A stretch of DNA of 64,000 nucleotides from Nyssa sinensis (GCA_008638375.1 VIRR01000479.1:124001-188000); one strand, 5' to 3'. Counted from the first letter of the stretch, positions 29,888 through 43,271 are shown. Numbers and translations: made by a program. The notes: generated from the sequence alone by a model not told the origin.

Positions 29888-31864
29888 AGTCACTAGATAA
29901 ATAAATTTCAAAATTATATTCAAGTTTGATTTATTAATTTTTTCAAGTCGATCTCGAATGAGTTTTTAATTGAACCAAACTCGAGTTGTTTGATTTTTTA
30001 TTCAAATTAGATTTATTTATCACGAAAGTGAATCTCGAACGAATCTCTAATTGAACTTGAATAACTTTACAGCCTGTGAAATTTGATTTTGAAATAAATA
30101 GAATGAGATTTTATTGAGTGGCTGGGTATCATGGCAATGTGCTGGTAGACTCAAAACATTTTATTTTACTGTATATTTGTATTATATTATTTTATACTTG
30201 TCAACGTTAGGCTCGTCAATATGTTTTTTTTTTTTAATTTTTAGTTGTTTTCAAACGGAAGTTAAACTAAGCTAAATCATGAGATATTATATAGTAAAGA
30301 TGACATAGTGACTAGATTATATGTCGAAAGCAGGCAGTTTTTTTGGATTATATGTTTGATTTGAATTTCAAAAGGTTGAAGTGCAAGTGCTGGTATGGCA
30401 CACTAAGAGTATGTTTGGCTGGCGGGAAAGGAAATTTGTCAATTTTATTCTTCAATTATTAGTTTCTATTTTAATTTCATTATTTCGTCGCAAAAAATCA
30501 CACCTGAAGCATATATAAATTTTAAAAAAAATTTTTTTTTTGTTTACAGTAAACAGTTAATTATAACAAAATGATGAAATTAAAATAAGACTAAAACTTG
30601 AAAGATGAAACTAGCAAAATTGAAAAAATAAGAAGTAAAGTAAAATTAATTTACCCTATCCTTAATTATGATGACACATACCCATTTGTTACTTTTTATT
30701 AGAGATGGTCTTTGGTCAAAGTATTTTTAAATGTCAATTCCTAATTATGACATATTCATTTAAAAGAGGGCCATATTTGACACAAGATATAACATATACT
30801 TAAATTTTTGCATATCATGTAAAAATTTATTAAAATGACACATGACAGTTGGTTAAGAAAAATAGTATAATTATTTTTTAAAAAAAAAGCATTTTTAAAA
30901 TGCACTATTGAAAAAAAAATATTAAATTATAACATTTTAACACCGTAAGAATGATTCCGGTGAGCTAAACGAAACTATTAAAACTAAAATTTAATCGGCC
31001 AACAAACAAGTTATACTCCAACAATAATTTTTCACTCCTCCTAAAATTAAATACCCTACTAACTATAACTTTTGTTTTAGTAAAATATTATTCACATCAA
31101 TGCTTTGATATTATTGTTTTAGATTTGATAGTATTTTTTTATTGTTTTCAATAATTGAATATGGTAGTTGAAAAAAAAATAGTAATTCTAAAAAAAAAAT
31201 TGAACATTTTATCATTGAAATAAAAATATAAAAAAAAAAAATATTATTTTGGTATTATAATACTATTAAAATTTAACTTTAATTGAATTAAAATAATTTT
31301 TATCATTAAAATTAGTTTAATAATGCTAAAATATAACTTTAGCATAAAAAAATCACAGCTATGGAAAAAAGAGATAGAAAAATGCTACCGAATTTGCTTG
31401 CTTATTTTTATTTATCGGCTAATATGTTATAAACAAAACAAATGTATCATTACTCAAAACAAAACAAAAAATCATCATTCACTTTACGACTTAATTCTTC
31501 ATCAAAAAACATTTGCTTACATTCACCGTCTTGATTTGTATAATATTATATTTTTAAATTTATATTAATGACATGATACTATATTATTAATAATATTATA
31601 AATTATATAATTAATATAATACTAGTATCATGTGATTGAAGATAATATATATATATATATATATATTTAGATGTGTGGTATTATCGGTACAATGCCATCT
31701 CAAAAATTCCACACACAATAGCTAGTGTGGCTTCCATTCATTGGACGCAGCAAAGTACAAGGTTCACGGATGAATAGAGTTGCATTAAAAGTCATTTTTT
31801 AATACTAAAAATCATGGGCAAAGTCATGATTAACGTGTAGATGTTCCTCAAAGTTTTTATTTTA
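29888..31864. other. AT-rich intergenic DNA
   Basis: No supported gene. Around 30440-30640 there is a long imperfect inverted repeat (CAATTTTATTC... pairing with ...CTAGCAAAATTG), possibly an old MITE without clear target duplication. A TA microsatellite lies at about 31647-31666. Confidence 0.6.
30440..30640. repeat. Imperfect inverted repeat, possible MITE
   Basis: The left arm (TCAATTTTATTCTTCAATT... TTTTAATTTCATTATTT) matches the reverse complement of the right arm (AAAATGATGAAATTAAAA... AGCAAAATTG) over about 55 bases with mismatches. No convincing direct repeats at the borders. Confidence 0.5.
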
Positions 31865-32305
31865 GAGTAAATTATATAGATTTTTTAATTTTTTTTTTTA
31901 TAATTGTACTACTTTTTTATGTTTCCAAAATTATATTAATATTTTTCTATTTTACTTGATAAATTATAACTACTTTTTTCTAGTCATATTTTTTTTATAA
32001 AATAACAAAACTATCTTTTTCTTTTTCTTTTTTTAACTTTTTTTTTTTGACAAAATTTTTCTCATTTTCAAATAAATATTGATTAATACTTAAATTTATT
32101 TTTATACAGAATGAAAATAAGTTATTTATCTTAAATTTATTTTTACATAAAATAAAAAAAACATTAAAAATTGTTCGAAAAAATTAGTTTAATTGAATAG
32201 AGGGAGATATTTGTAATTTGTTAATAACAGTAAAAAAAAGTTAGTGTAATTTTAAACCTCAGTATAATTGTCAGAAATCTTAAAAAATATCAATGTAATT
32301 TACTC
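31865..32305. mobile_element. MITE, Mutator-like ends (441 bp)
   Basis: Starts GAGTAAATTATAT and ends ATGTAATTTACTC, with imperfect inverted ends extending about 50 bases. The flanks (TTTATTTTA and TTTTATTTA) are close to but not an exact 9-bp duplication. Ends resemble those of the larger element at 32435. No coding capacity. Confidence 0.6.
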
Positions 32306-32434
32306 TTTTATTTATAACTAACACTATTTTAATAGCATTTTAATTTATAATTATATCATTTGTGCACAAAAATGAAAAAGTTTAGTATATTTTGTCACAC
32401 TATTTTTTTAATTTTTTTGAAATGATTTAATTTA

Positions 32435-33951
32435 GGGTAAATTACACCTACCTCCCTTGAGGTTTCTAACAATTGCAGAAACATCCCCTATACTTTCTTA
32501 AATAACACTGCACCCCTTATGTTTTTAATGTTAGTAACAAACATTCCCATGCCGTCCAACATCGTTAATGATCTAGACGGAGAACAATGACATCAGCATT
32601 ATATTAAAAAATTTTAAAATACCAAACTTACCCTTCGATGTGAAAGAGTCAACCCACTTTCCCTCTTTTATTTCTCTTTCCTCCCGCAAATCTTTCCCTC
32701 ACTTTTCCTGAGCAAACCCACCCACCGATGGCATCAATGCCACTCTCTCTCCCCTTCCTTCCACCCACGTCACCACCCCTTCCCTTCGTCCACCACAATC
32801 GACAACACCTCCCCTTTCTATCATTGATCCTCCTTCCCTACAGGATTGGTGCTAGGTGGGTCTGCAAATTTCGAGGCCAAAATAGGAGAAAATGAGAGGA
32901 ATTCGAGAATGGTCCATCCCATCATAATGGATCTTTCCTACCACTACTTACTAGTGAATTGATTTAGGGAAGGAAAGAAATGTCGATTAAACAATTCCTT
33001 CCATCCCGATAAAGCGATTCACCCGTGATTCGATAATTCCATTCTTCACTAATGCAGGCCGATTGGGATCCTAGCAATCAAAGCACTGTGTTCGTTCCTC
33101 ACCCTCCTTCCAATCAAATCTATTTGCAGGTGTCGAAAGGCAGGAGAAACAAAGGAGGGATTGATCGACCAACTTGAACCATAACTTGATTCCATCTGTC
33201 TTGAATGAGGGAATTAAGGCAGGTATAGTTGAACTGAACGATTGTGCTGTTCATAAGGAATTAGGTGCTTCGGTTTATTGGCGATGGTCATATTCAATGG
33301 TTGGAATCAACAAATTCGTCGATTCCCAGTGATGGGTGAGAGCCAAAATGAGTGAATTATAGTGACATTGAATGGCTTTGAGTCCCACCGTGATGTTGTA
33401 AAGGTAGATGGATGATCAAGATGGTGGAGGGGAGAAAACCAAAAGTTGATGGGGATGACGCTGACTTCCATGCCTCCGGCGATTACTCTCGGTGCCGACC
33501 TCTTTTTCTCTCTGATTTCAATCGAATGCAAAATTTTTCGATCGTAGTCAAATATGAGGGTAGTGATCGATGGTGGTTTGCATGATTGGCGGTGTTGGCG
33601 ACATGGGTGGTGGCTATAACGCCAATGACAAGCGGTGGTGGTTGAGGGTGGGATTGTGATGCAAGCACAGTGGCGATGGGCAACCATTTTTGCGTGGTTA
33701 GGGCAAAGAAATTGAGAGAGAAAAGTTATACAAGGGTAAATATGAGAGAGGAAGAAAGAGAAAAGAGAAATTCTGATTTTTGACTTTAAAATAATTATTA
33801 AAATATAAGTGGTATAAAGTGGTAAATGAACAGATTCTGTTAATACCGTTTGTCCGACATGATTGATAAGGGTGATAATGTTATTTCAGAAAGTATAGGG
33901 AAGATTTTTGCAATTGTCAGAAACCTCAGGGAAGGTTGATGTAATTTACCC
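32435..33951. mobile_element. 1.5-kb Mutator-like inverted-repeat element, non-autonomous
   Basis: Flanked by the perfect 9-bp duplication TTTAATTTA (32426-32434 and 33952-33960), the hallmark length of Mutator-like elements. Ends are GGGTAAATTACAC... and ...TGTAATTTACCC, with inverted similarity of about 90 bases, including a CTGAGGTTTCTGACAATTGCA-like block. The interior is richer in GC than the flanks and has no transposase. It has open stretches (minus strand 33687-33307) rich in His, Cys and Pro that I do not recognise. Interior host-gene fragments (Pack-MULE) are possible. Confidence 0.85.
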
Positions 33952-33960
33952 TTTAATTTA

Positions 33961-35156
33961 TTACTTTAAATATCATTTTTGATGTGTTAATTTTTTTTTT
34001 ATCTATTCAAGATGATTAATTTTTATTTTAAAATGATATGTAAATCCCCCTAAACACCACCCAAAGGTGCTGGTCTCGTGTATCCGGTGCGGTAGTGGGG
34101 AGATAATTGTAAATTATTGAATTTAACAAGGCAGCCAAAGAAGTCCTTCAAAAAAAAATAAGAATTATATCATTTTCCAAAACAAATGTCATTATTTATA
34201 TATCTCTTGTTAAAGCCCTTGAAGGTAAATATTGAACATAAATTATCACCATTTCTTGCTCTGAAATCAAAAGTTATAGTATCTTATTAAATTCATATTT
34301 AGGACTATAACTTATGTTTAATTAAATGTTTATATTTTCAAAATTAAAAGAGAAATTGGATTTCTTTTATTTCGATCATGAAGTTAAAAGAGTCAGAGGA
34401 GCTAGATCATTTTATATAAAATATTATCTGTTTACAAATTCTAGTTATATAATATTATTTTATCTCGAATTGCTAACTATTAGGATCATTAATTTCCAAA
34501 GTTAGGTAAAAAAATAAAATTTCTATCATAATTTTTTTTACTAATTTGATTAAGAAATTATTAATACTAATTTAAATAAAATTAGAAAATCAAAATATTC
34601 AAAAAATACAAAATAAAAAATTGGATGAAAATTTTGTTGGGAGCAACAGATCCGATTATCAAGGATGCAATAAGAATAAGTAAATAGGAGAAATTTTATC
34701 ATGAATTAGATCTATTGATTTAATCCATAATTCTTATTAATTACATCCTTTTACGTGGATTAGTATTATTTTTATATATCTTAAAGATAAAACATGTTGT
34801 CTAAATAATATTTCATTAACGATCGGCCTATGCCACGTCAGTGGATCCACTTTTTTTCCGTCAGTGTGTGCGTTGGATTGGTATATTGCAATGTATGATT
34901 AAACTACTAAGAAAAATTCACAATAATCCATCATTATTTAACTTAGTGGTTCCCTGTATTTTTCTAATCAAACATCCGTAAAAGTGCTGACGTGGTGTTG
35001 TTACGCAAAGGGCCATGCAGTCAGCAATGATTCACTTAAAAATATTCGTGAATTAGTTTTTGGAACAATTGTCGTTATCTACTGATTAACCATTATTTAA
35101 AGCTCTTGATGATATCTTCACTCTTTCTAAAACACTACTGCTTGCAAGTTGCAACA
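33961..35156. other. AT-rich upstream region of the first PGG gene
   Basis: No gene seen. The last 200 bases would hold the promoter of the PGG gene. ATTATTTAAAG at about 35090-35100 is a weak TATA candidate about 60 bases before the ATG. Confidence 0.5.
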
Positions 35157-35788
35157 ATGGCTAATCCACCTGAAAATACTAAGAGCTCTTCCTGCATCCA
35201 AACCTTGCTGGAAAACATCATTATCCCTTTCAATTTTCACGACAAGAGAATAAATAATGAAACCACAATTATCTGTTAGTACCAGCCACACTAATTCCGG
35301 AGGTGACATTCCAAGCTGGTGTCAACCCTCCCGGTGGAGTTTGGCAAGACACTAAGAACTGTACGGCGGAAGCGGAAGCTGAAGCTGAAGCTGCAGCTGC
35401 AGTTGCTAAACCTTCAACCTCTGATTTTGCTGCCAGTCCCCCCGGTGGACCTTCGAAGCAGCAGAACTGTAAAGATCATAAAGCAGGAGGGGCCATTTAC
35501 TCTTCTTCTAAAGTATCCTTTAAGACTTTCTTGGTTTGTAACACACTCGCACTTGGCACCGCCATCCACCTGATACTGCGTCTGACTTATCAGCATGCAT
35601 ATTTCTTTAAAGTATTAATTGCTACATTTTCAATGGCTGGAACTTATGTAGCAGCAATTACCGCTATTGCACCGCACAAGGATGATTACTACTTTTCTTA
35701 CGGTGACGACAATTTAGGATTCATCTGCTTCGTGCTGGCAGCACCTTTCCTATTACGGTATATGCAAGATCCACGTACCGAACAGTAA
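35157..35788 (+). pseudogene. PGG-domain membrane protein gene, copy 1, single frameshift
   Basis: Begins at the ATG in GCAACAATGGCTAATCC. The first 35 codons (MANPPENTK...) match copy 2 at 43718, then one base is missing near 35264 (GAAACCACAATTAT against GAAACTCGAAACTAT). From there the frame is open to TAA at 35786-35788. The downstream part has the PGG signature (TFQAGVNPPGGVWQD), a variable acidic/Ala-rich loop (AEAEAEAEAAAA), then KVSFKTFLVCNTLALGTAIHL, a second membrane segment around VLIATFSMAGTYVAAITAI and a last one at FICFVLAAPFLL. The PGG domain (Pfam PF13962) is usually the membrane part of ACD6/ITN1-like ankyrin proteins, but no ankyrin repeats are present here. Corrected length would be about 210 residues. 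A sequencing error at the missing base is possible. Confidence 0.8.
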
Positions 35789-36475
35789 AGATAAGCAAGA
35801 AACGCCCTAGTTCAGAATATATGGTGTACTTGTGGGGTGGGTATCGGTTCAGATGTTTCAGCTTTCAGCATAGTGTGACTTCCATGAAGTTAAGGTTGAG
35901 TTAGTGAAACTAGCTAGTTTTATTCCCTAGGCCTCCTCCACCCTGTTTTTAATTCCAAGGTTTTTCTATGATATAATATTGGACATTAATTATTATAGTT
36001 TATTTAAAAATATTAAATAAAAAATCAAGTTTTTTCATTAATTTTAGAAAAATCTTTGGAGTTGATGAATAAAAATAATTAAATTTGATATATCAAATAT
36101 TTTTTTGGATAAATTACACTAACCTTCCATTAGGTTTATGATAATTACATTAATTTTTTTCTTAATTTTTTAAAATTATCCTGACCTTCCCTATTTTTCA
36201 AAATAATATACAGATATCTCCCTCCTGTCGGACACAAGTTCTCCACTCAAATTTTTGAAAAAATTAGGGTGAGTAAAATGTTTACAAGTTTTTAAATTTG
36301 TCCCCACTAATTAATTTTTTTTTAAAACTTGCTCCCACTTAATTTGTTTTTACCAATTTTTTAATTAGTCATAATTGTAGATAGACACCAAAAAAAAAAA
36401 ATGAATGATTAAATTATTAAATAATTTCATTTTTATTAGCTTAATGTTTTTAGAAAGTTGGTGGTTGTCACGCCC
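35789..36475. other. Downstream flank of PGG copy 1
   Basis: AT-rich. GGATAAATTACACTAACC at about 36107 resembles one end of the Mutator-like element at 32435, so an old fragment may be present. No gene. Confidence 0.5.
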
Positions 36476-39400
36476 CGAATTCCAGCGAACCCGAGGCGTG
36501 AGTAACGAGACAAAAGAAATAAAATAATAAAGGAATAAAAGATAATTAATAACAATCACTTACATTCTACATACTATTCTGATACGCACAGAGGGTCTAG
36601 TCCATCTATTCACAACATACAAAATAAAATACAGTCTCGGGCTTATGCCCTTACACAATATCAAAAGCGCCCCTTGCGCCTAACATAGTCCCTAATCAGA
36701 TCATCTCCTCGTCTCGTACAGCTGGGACATCATCTGAAATGTTTGCCCCAATAAAGGGGTCAGCTCAACATGCTGGTACAATATAATGCTAATGCAAGAA
36801 ACAAAACTAAGGTCGTGGCATGTGCAAGTGTACGGTTATTTCTATATGGCATTCGATATCATGATGGCAGCATATAAACAATATGCAGTATATGAACTGT
36901 ATGCGTGACACACCCATGCAACTCTATGCCACCCATGTCTCATGATACGGTCATTCTCCGCTGGCATGAGTACCGCCGCGTATGTCTCGCTTCACGGTCC
37001 GGAATCCGTCAGGCAGGCAAGTACCTATTGGCCGATTTTGGGTTTTTCACCACAGGATCTGCACCCTCATAATGCAAAGCACCAAGTGCTTACCCACGCC
37101 ATGTCCAAGGAATTGCACTATGCCAATATGCTCTGATCTCATCATGTCACAATGCAATCTCAATGATGCATCTCATTCATACATAAAGCATGCCTTCAAG
37201 TACACAATTCATAATATCAACAGTTCTTTAAAGCATATAATTCACACACTACACTAACACATGCAATATACCCATAATCATCATACAACTTAACAAGATA
37301 GCACGTAGCACATAAGCATGTGAACACTCAAGCAAACATGTGAACAATCATTGCAGCAAAGCAAGTATTCCTAATCTCAATCCTATTTCTTACTTAGCAC
37401 AATATATCGTACCTGATAATCGATCTCAACTCAAGAAGGTGTACTCGAAGTATGGTAGAATCACAGTGAGAATGCCGAAGGTCAGATCACCTTCTCCTTG
37501 CCCTCTCGTGTTCCTAAAATCATAACATGAGATTCAGTTCATTGTCATTTGAATTATGCTATTCATCAAATTTTATGTTTTTAATTCATAAGTTTCTACT
37601 TTGGTAATTTAGACTCCACTATTGAGTCCGGGACGTCGAAGAAACTAAGTTTGGGTTTTCGTAGAGTTCAATTCGGACACCTGGTTTCAAAAGGGCAAAA
37701 CAGTCATTTCGCACTTTTCACGGGTCCCTACACTTCGAGACTTCTTTTCGCAAATCGGACTCCACGGTTGAGTCCGGAATGCTCGAGATAATAAAGTTTC
37801 ACTATTTGTTTACCTAATTCGGAGTTCATTTGACTGTATCTCAATTCAGGGGTATTTTGGTAATTTTATATGTTGTTACGTGTCTTTTATTTTTCGGGAC
37901 CCCGTCTCGTAAAACGGACCTCACCATTGGCCTCAGAATGACCGAGATAGTCAAAATACACTAATGACTTGTCCCATTTGGACTCCGGATGATTTTTAGA
38001 AAATTTAAATAATTTAATTAATTTAAATAATTTAATTAATTAAATTAATTTAATATTTTATTAATATTTTATTCAGGAGGGTCAAATCAGAATTATTAAT
38101 AGTTGGGGGGTCAATTTATAATTTCCGTAAGTTTTGGGTTAATTTTCAATTATCAAAAGTTCAAGGGTAGAATTGAAATTTTGAAAACCCTTATTCCATA
38201 TTCGGATAACCAAACAAGGGATAGGGTTAAAACTGGGATAGGATATCCCTGTCTCCAATTCAATTTTCAATTTCAATTTATTAAACATGCAACCAAACAG
38301 ACCCATTTGGGTTTTTAATTTAAAACAGGGATGCGACACGTGGCAGGGGCGACCCGTACCCGCCCGAACCGGACCCGACCCGAACCCAGAACCCGGCCCG
38401 CACAGTGCCCCTTCTTCCCCGACTTTCCGGCGACAGACCAGTAGGGTTCCGGCGCCTCTTCCGGCGCCGGCGACTGTTTTCCGGCGACATTTTCAAGGTT
38501 TCAAAATGCAGTCTTCTAGGGTTTTTCATGTAGGTTTCATATCTATCCTCCATTTGCCTTAAAACCTTCCCTATCTTCTCGAATATGGAGGTTTATAGCT
38601 CCGGCCGGTTTTCCGGTGAGCTGAATATTTCCATTTTTACACTCGGTCGTTCATTGTTTTTCACCCCTTTCTTCACTAATCGTTTTCTGCACCTCATAGC
38701 ATTATATCTAGGCCATTTAATCACATTTTCATGCATAAATTATCAAGCTAATCTCCCATGGCCGTGACCTGCAACTGGGTCTTACTCCCTCATTTCTTAA
38801 CCATTCTCCTTCATTCTTTTTGCAAAATGATGCACATTTTATATGCTATGAGACCTAGTGATTTAAAACCAACGAGTATGCTTCAAAATTTTCAAAACAG
38901 AACCGAAGCTAATCTTACCTTTTCTTGGGGTTTCTGGATGCAGTTCTCTCCCCCTCTCCTCTTTCCTCTTGGTTCAGGCTTGGTTCGAGCTCCAGTATCA
39001 CCCTCTGCTTCTCAGTCCCTATCTCTCTTCCTTATCCCCTCTGCCTTTCTTTCCTTTTTTTCTTTTCTCTCACCCGAGACCAACTCCCTTTCTTTCTCTT
39101 CACTTTCTCTCTCTATATTTCTCTCTCTCCAAGACCAGCCTCTCTGCATCAGGACTGTCCCTCCCATGCCCTGAATCCCCCTTCTACACTCCACCAACCG
39201 TACCTGCTACACCATCCCTTGTTGAGTGTTACACACTCAACACATGCACACACACACACACACGGCACACACACACACACACTGCCACTTGCACAAATCT
39301 GATTTGTATATATATATATATATATATATGTATACATATATACACATAATTACACACACATGTTTTAACACACACACCTTACACATATATATACATATAA

Positions 39401-39537
39401 TTACACATAATCATACACACATTACACTCACACAATAATAATAATAATAATAATAATATTAATAACAATAAAATAATTAATAATAACCATGAAAATTTAT
39501 ATATTAAAAAAAAAAAAAAAATTTTCGGGTTATTACA
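36476..39537 (+). mobile_element. Solo LTR, 3.06 kb
   Basis: Starts TGTCACGCCCCGAATTCC and ends CGGGTTATTACA, flanked by the perfect 5-bp duplication GTGGT (36471-36475 and 39538-39542). TG...CA ends, the 5-bp duplication and the lack of primer site, polypurine tract or coding sequence point to a solo LTR left by recombination between two LTRs. The interior has a GC-rich, CpG-rich patch at about 38330-38480 and a CT-rich stretch at 38940-39140. Microsatellites of CA, TA and AAT type follow at 39246-39460. Length and ends suggest a long-LTR chromovirus (Tekay/Del-like), but that is a guess. Confidence 0.8.
39246..39460. repeat. Compound microsatellite (CA, TA, AAT)
   Basis: CA runs at 39246-39283, a TA run at 39306-39330 and AAT repeats at 39435-39459, all inside the solo LTR near its end. 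Confidence 0.95.
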
Positions 39538-40024
39538 GTGGTTTACATGCATAGTATAAAATAAACAAATATTTTAAACTCAAACCTCATTATTATCATA
39601 ATAATTTTAATTGATATACTTTTTGATCCACTCATAGTATAGAATTTAGCCGCATTGAGGAATCTATTAAATAATTTTATTAACGAAAATTTTTAAATAA
39701 CTTAGTGATTTAATATGAAAAAAGAGTCACTGACATTAGTTCTTTTTAAAGATGCTATTTTAATTGCTTGCTCATGTCATATTATCAAATCACATGTAAA
39801 TTGTATCATGATTTAAGGTTTTAATACTAAATTTTAACATCTTTTCTTTAATTTTATTTATTCAATATATTTATAATTTGTAAAATAATGTATAAATAGT
39901 CATAATACGTAAAAGGTGGGGAAAAAAGTTAAAATAAAGCTTGTTACTTTTACTAGCGTGCAAAACCTTAAAAATAGTAAATGAAGATAACAAATTTCAT
40001 GTGCAACGCACATATACTGCATTA

Positions 40025-40026
<2 letters not shown>

Positions 40027-40070
<44 letters not shown>
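40027..40070. repeat. (TA)n microsatellite
   Basis: Uninterrupted TA run of about 44 bases. Confidence 0.97.
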
Positions 40071-40074
<4 letters not shown>

Positions 40075-40992
40075 TCCACCTATATGTAAAAGTTTGGTAT
40101 AAAAAAGTTCTTAACAAAAAAATATTTCATGTGCTTTTTACATTGATTTAAACATTATTTAAATTATTACTTATGACTTTTATAATAAATCATTAAAAAT
40201 AAGAAAATTATAATAACCGTCACACAATGCGATGATTACATGGAATAACTTTTCTGAATGAAGGCATAGAAATTACAAAAGCTGGAAATTAAAATAACAG
40301 TAGTATAGAAAAACAAGTGTATCTAATTTTTTTTCCTTACAAATATATACACGGAGCCACTTCTCTACTTTCATTCTTTTTGTCATAAATTTTTTTTTTA
40401 AAAGAATTTTATTAAAATTACACCAATCTACTTAATACTCTACCTCTAACATTATCTATAACAATTAAATATAATTCTAGACAAAAAAATATATACTTCT
40501 AGACAAAGTTCGCGAAACCAAGACATAAAATGATCAAAAAGAATTTTGGTGTCATACGATATTTTTCAAAACTCTTCTTTACTTTGAAAGTTGGAATGCA
40601 TAACAAAGCATTTTAGGTATAACAGATTTGATTTCCTAAAAAATAAGAAAATTTATTTTAGAATTATTTAGTTTTTAATTTTAATTTACTCTAGTTTCTT
40701 AGTTTTATTAGAAATAATATAGAAAATATAAGAATTAATAATTTTCTATTCAAATTAATACTCTTATTGTATTAGGATTAGTATAAAATTAAAATCTTGA
40801 TTTTCTAGCACTATAAGATCATATTCTTCATATTATTAATAATATTAATAATATTTTAGTTTTGAAATTTGATAGTTATACTCTTTTGATGACGAGTCTC
40901 TTTGTTCTTAGTTGCCAGGAATTCCACTTATACATGAAAAACATTATGCTCAGATCACAATACGTTGAAAATTTAAGAAAGATGCAGAAGCT

Positions 40993-40996
<4 letters not shown>

Positions 40997-41060
<64 letters not shown>
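40997..41060. repeat. (TA)n microsatellite
   Basis: Uninterrupted TA run of about 64 bases, the longest in the window. Confidence 0.97.
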
Positions 41061-41061
<1 letters not shown>

Positions 41062-41889
41062 CATTAAAGTTCCCATTCACCTTTTCATTAAAGTTCCTAT
41101 TTAATTACTTTATGTTTGTTTCATAAATTGAATAAAAGTGAATTATTTATCCTTCTCTTTCTATTATTTGATCAATGTTATGGATCATTATTTACTCTTG
41201 ATATTATTAGTGAATCTCTTTCTTTTTTTTTTATCAAACACCGACTTCACATGATCATGAAAACATAAAAAATCCCTTAATATTTTTGTGACTAAAATAT
41301 CCTTCTATTTATATTCTGTGTATCTTTCAAATTTATGTAACAAAATCGTGGTGGATAGGATACGTGTTTCTATTAATAAGATAGTATATCACTAAAACAG
41401 AACTTCATGTGAAACCAAAAAATTATTCTATAAAAAAGATTTATTTTGAAAAAACCAGAAACAATTCCTATTACAATATTGAAATACAAAATCAATTAAA
41501 CGTAAAATAAAACTATACTTAATTAAACAATAGAAATATTTAAACTTAATTGAAACAGAACCTGTTTGCAGAATATAGATTTGCAGAACACGGACTTTGT
41601 AGAATACAGGAAAAATTGATAAAGTCTTGTGTTGGACACAATGTTCTTAAGACAATTTATTGTCCTCGTAGTGGTGCTTACGAGTTCGAGGCAATATGTC
41701 TCTCCAGAATAAAATGATCTCTCCAATACAAAGGCAAATACTACCAATGTGTTCTGTCGAACCAAAAACTATGCAGAACCAAAAATTTTATATTTGAGTT
41801 CTAAAAATCGAGATCTATTAAAAAAAATTCTTATTGTATATGAAATTTTTTTAAAAAAAATATCACAACAAAACAGTAAAAATTTATCC

Positions 41890-41942
41890 AGTAAAATAGT
41901 TAAATTTCACTATTTTTAAACAGTGAATTTAACTATTTTGCT
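41890..41942. repeat. Inverted repeat with 21-22-base arms
   Basis: The arm AGTAAAATAGTTAAATTTCAC(T) pairs with AGTGAATTTAACTATTTTGCT with one mismatch and one extra base, across a 10-base loop. Isolated in AT-rich DNA; possibly the core of a small foldback element. Confidence 0.75.
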
Positions 41943-42142
41943 AGAAACAATTATATTTAACTGTATTAAGTCTTAACAAAAAAATGAGAGGGAGATAATG
42001 ATTAAAAAGAGCAAGAATTACAGTAAAAATTCATGATGTTAAGCAAATAATTTCACATGGGATGGGGTTGAATTTACACATAAAAGAGTAAACTACAAAA
42101 AAATACAACCAACAGTCAAATATATGTGTGCTGCATGCGGTG

Positions 42143-42145
<3 letters not shown>

Positions 42146-42174
<29 letters not shown>
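42146..42174. repeat. (TA)n microsatellite
   Basis: TA run of about 29 bases. Confidence 0.95.
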
Positions 42175-42177
<3 letters not shown>

Positions 42178-43271
42178 TGGTAGTTTATTCCGAATTCCCT
42201 TTCCACACTTACACTCCAAGAAGCATGACTTGACCATTCAAAAATTCTCTCCACACCTACACTACAAGAAACATGATTTTATCATTAAAAGAATAATTTC
42301 TTTAGAGCATAATTGTATAAATGAGAGCAGCGATGAGTTGTCTTATATATATATATATGAGTGGAGTTATACTCACTATATATATATATATATTATATTA
42401 TATTATATTATATTTACAGTTGGGGTGCCAGGCTGTGAGTGCATTATTTCAATGATTTGGGCTTTGGCGTCGTTTAACCAATAATTCAGTAATTTATCAT
42501 CAATACTCGTGTCTCCATCCATTGCCTTTCTTGACTCATTGAATAGCTGATGTGTCTTCTATTCATTGGGTGTCGTAAATTCATACTTTTAAATAAATAA
42601 ATCATAGGTAAAGTCATGGTCGCGGTGCTATCACATAAGCAACCACGCTCACACGATTTGCATTGGGCCAATATAGGTCTTTGTCGGATTTTTTCAAATT
42701 GATTCTATTAAAAAGACGTGATATGATGAATTTTTAAGAAAACAAGTTAAATTATCATCTTTTACCTCACATCTTACATCTTAGATAGCGCACCATTACT
42801 TTTTTCTTAATAAATTTTCTTTTAAACACAAAATAAGAGGATTCACTTAGACCTCTTGTTTGTGTATTTAAAAGTTGAGAAATTGACAAGAGCATTTTCA
42901 ATGCAAATTGTGATTTCATTTCTGTTAAATTTATATTTTGATATTATTTTAATATAAAAATATTAAATTTTGACAATTTTATTTCAATGTTAAAATATAT
43001 TTTTAAACTAACCGGTTATGTTTTTTTCAAAAAAGTAACATGGACTCTATTTTCATCTGTTATTTATTTAAAAATGAACATAAACTTCACTTTCATTTAA
43101 CATTACTTAAAAAAGTAGCGTGTATCCCATTTCTTTTTTATATTTTCCTAAAAACGTTTTGTGAATCTCACATCTGTTTGGCATATAGTAATCATATTTC
43201 GCAACATAACATAAATTTACACTAGTTACTGATGCCAGAATTTTTTAATAAGCTAAATAATACATTATTAA

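Larger units (their letters stand above)
39538..43271. other. AT-rich gene-free DNA
   Basis: About 3.7 kb without a supported gene. It has TA microsatellites at 40027-40070, 40997-41060 and 42146-42174, and a perfect-stem hairpin at 41890-41942. Short reading frames here run through simple repeats and have no family resemblance. Confidence 0.6.

Noticed and set aside
31323..31568. 81-codon plus-strand frame
   Set aside because: AT-driven composition (Ile, Lys, Asn, Tyr) and no family match or neighbour that supports it.
38287..39349. Several 90-138-codon frames in the solo LTR
   Set aside because: They cross CT-rich and CA/TA microsatellite sequence and lie on both strands. No recognisable domain.
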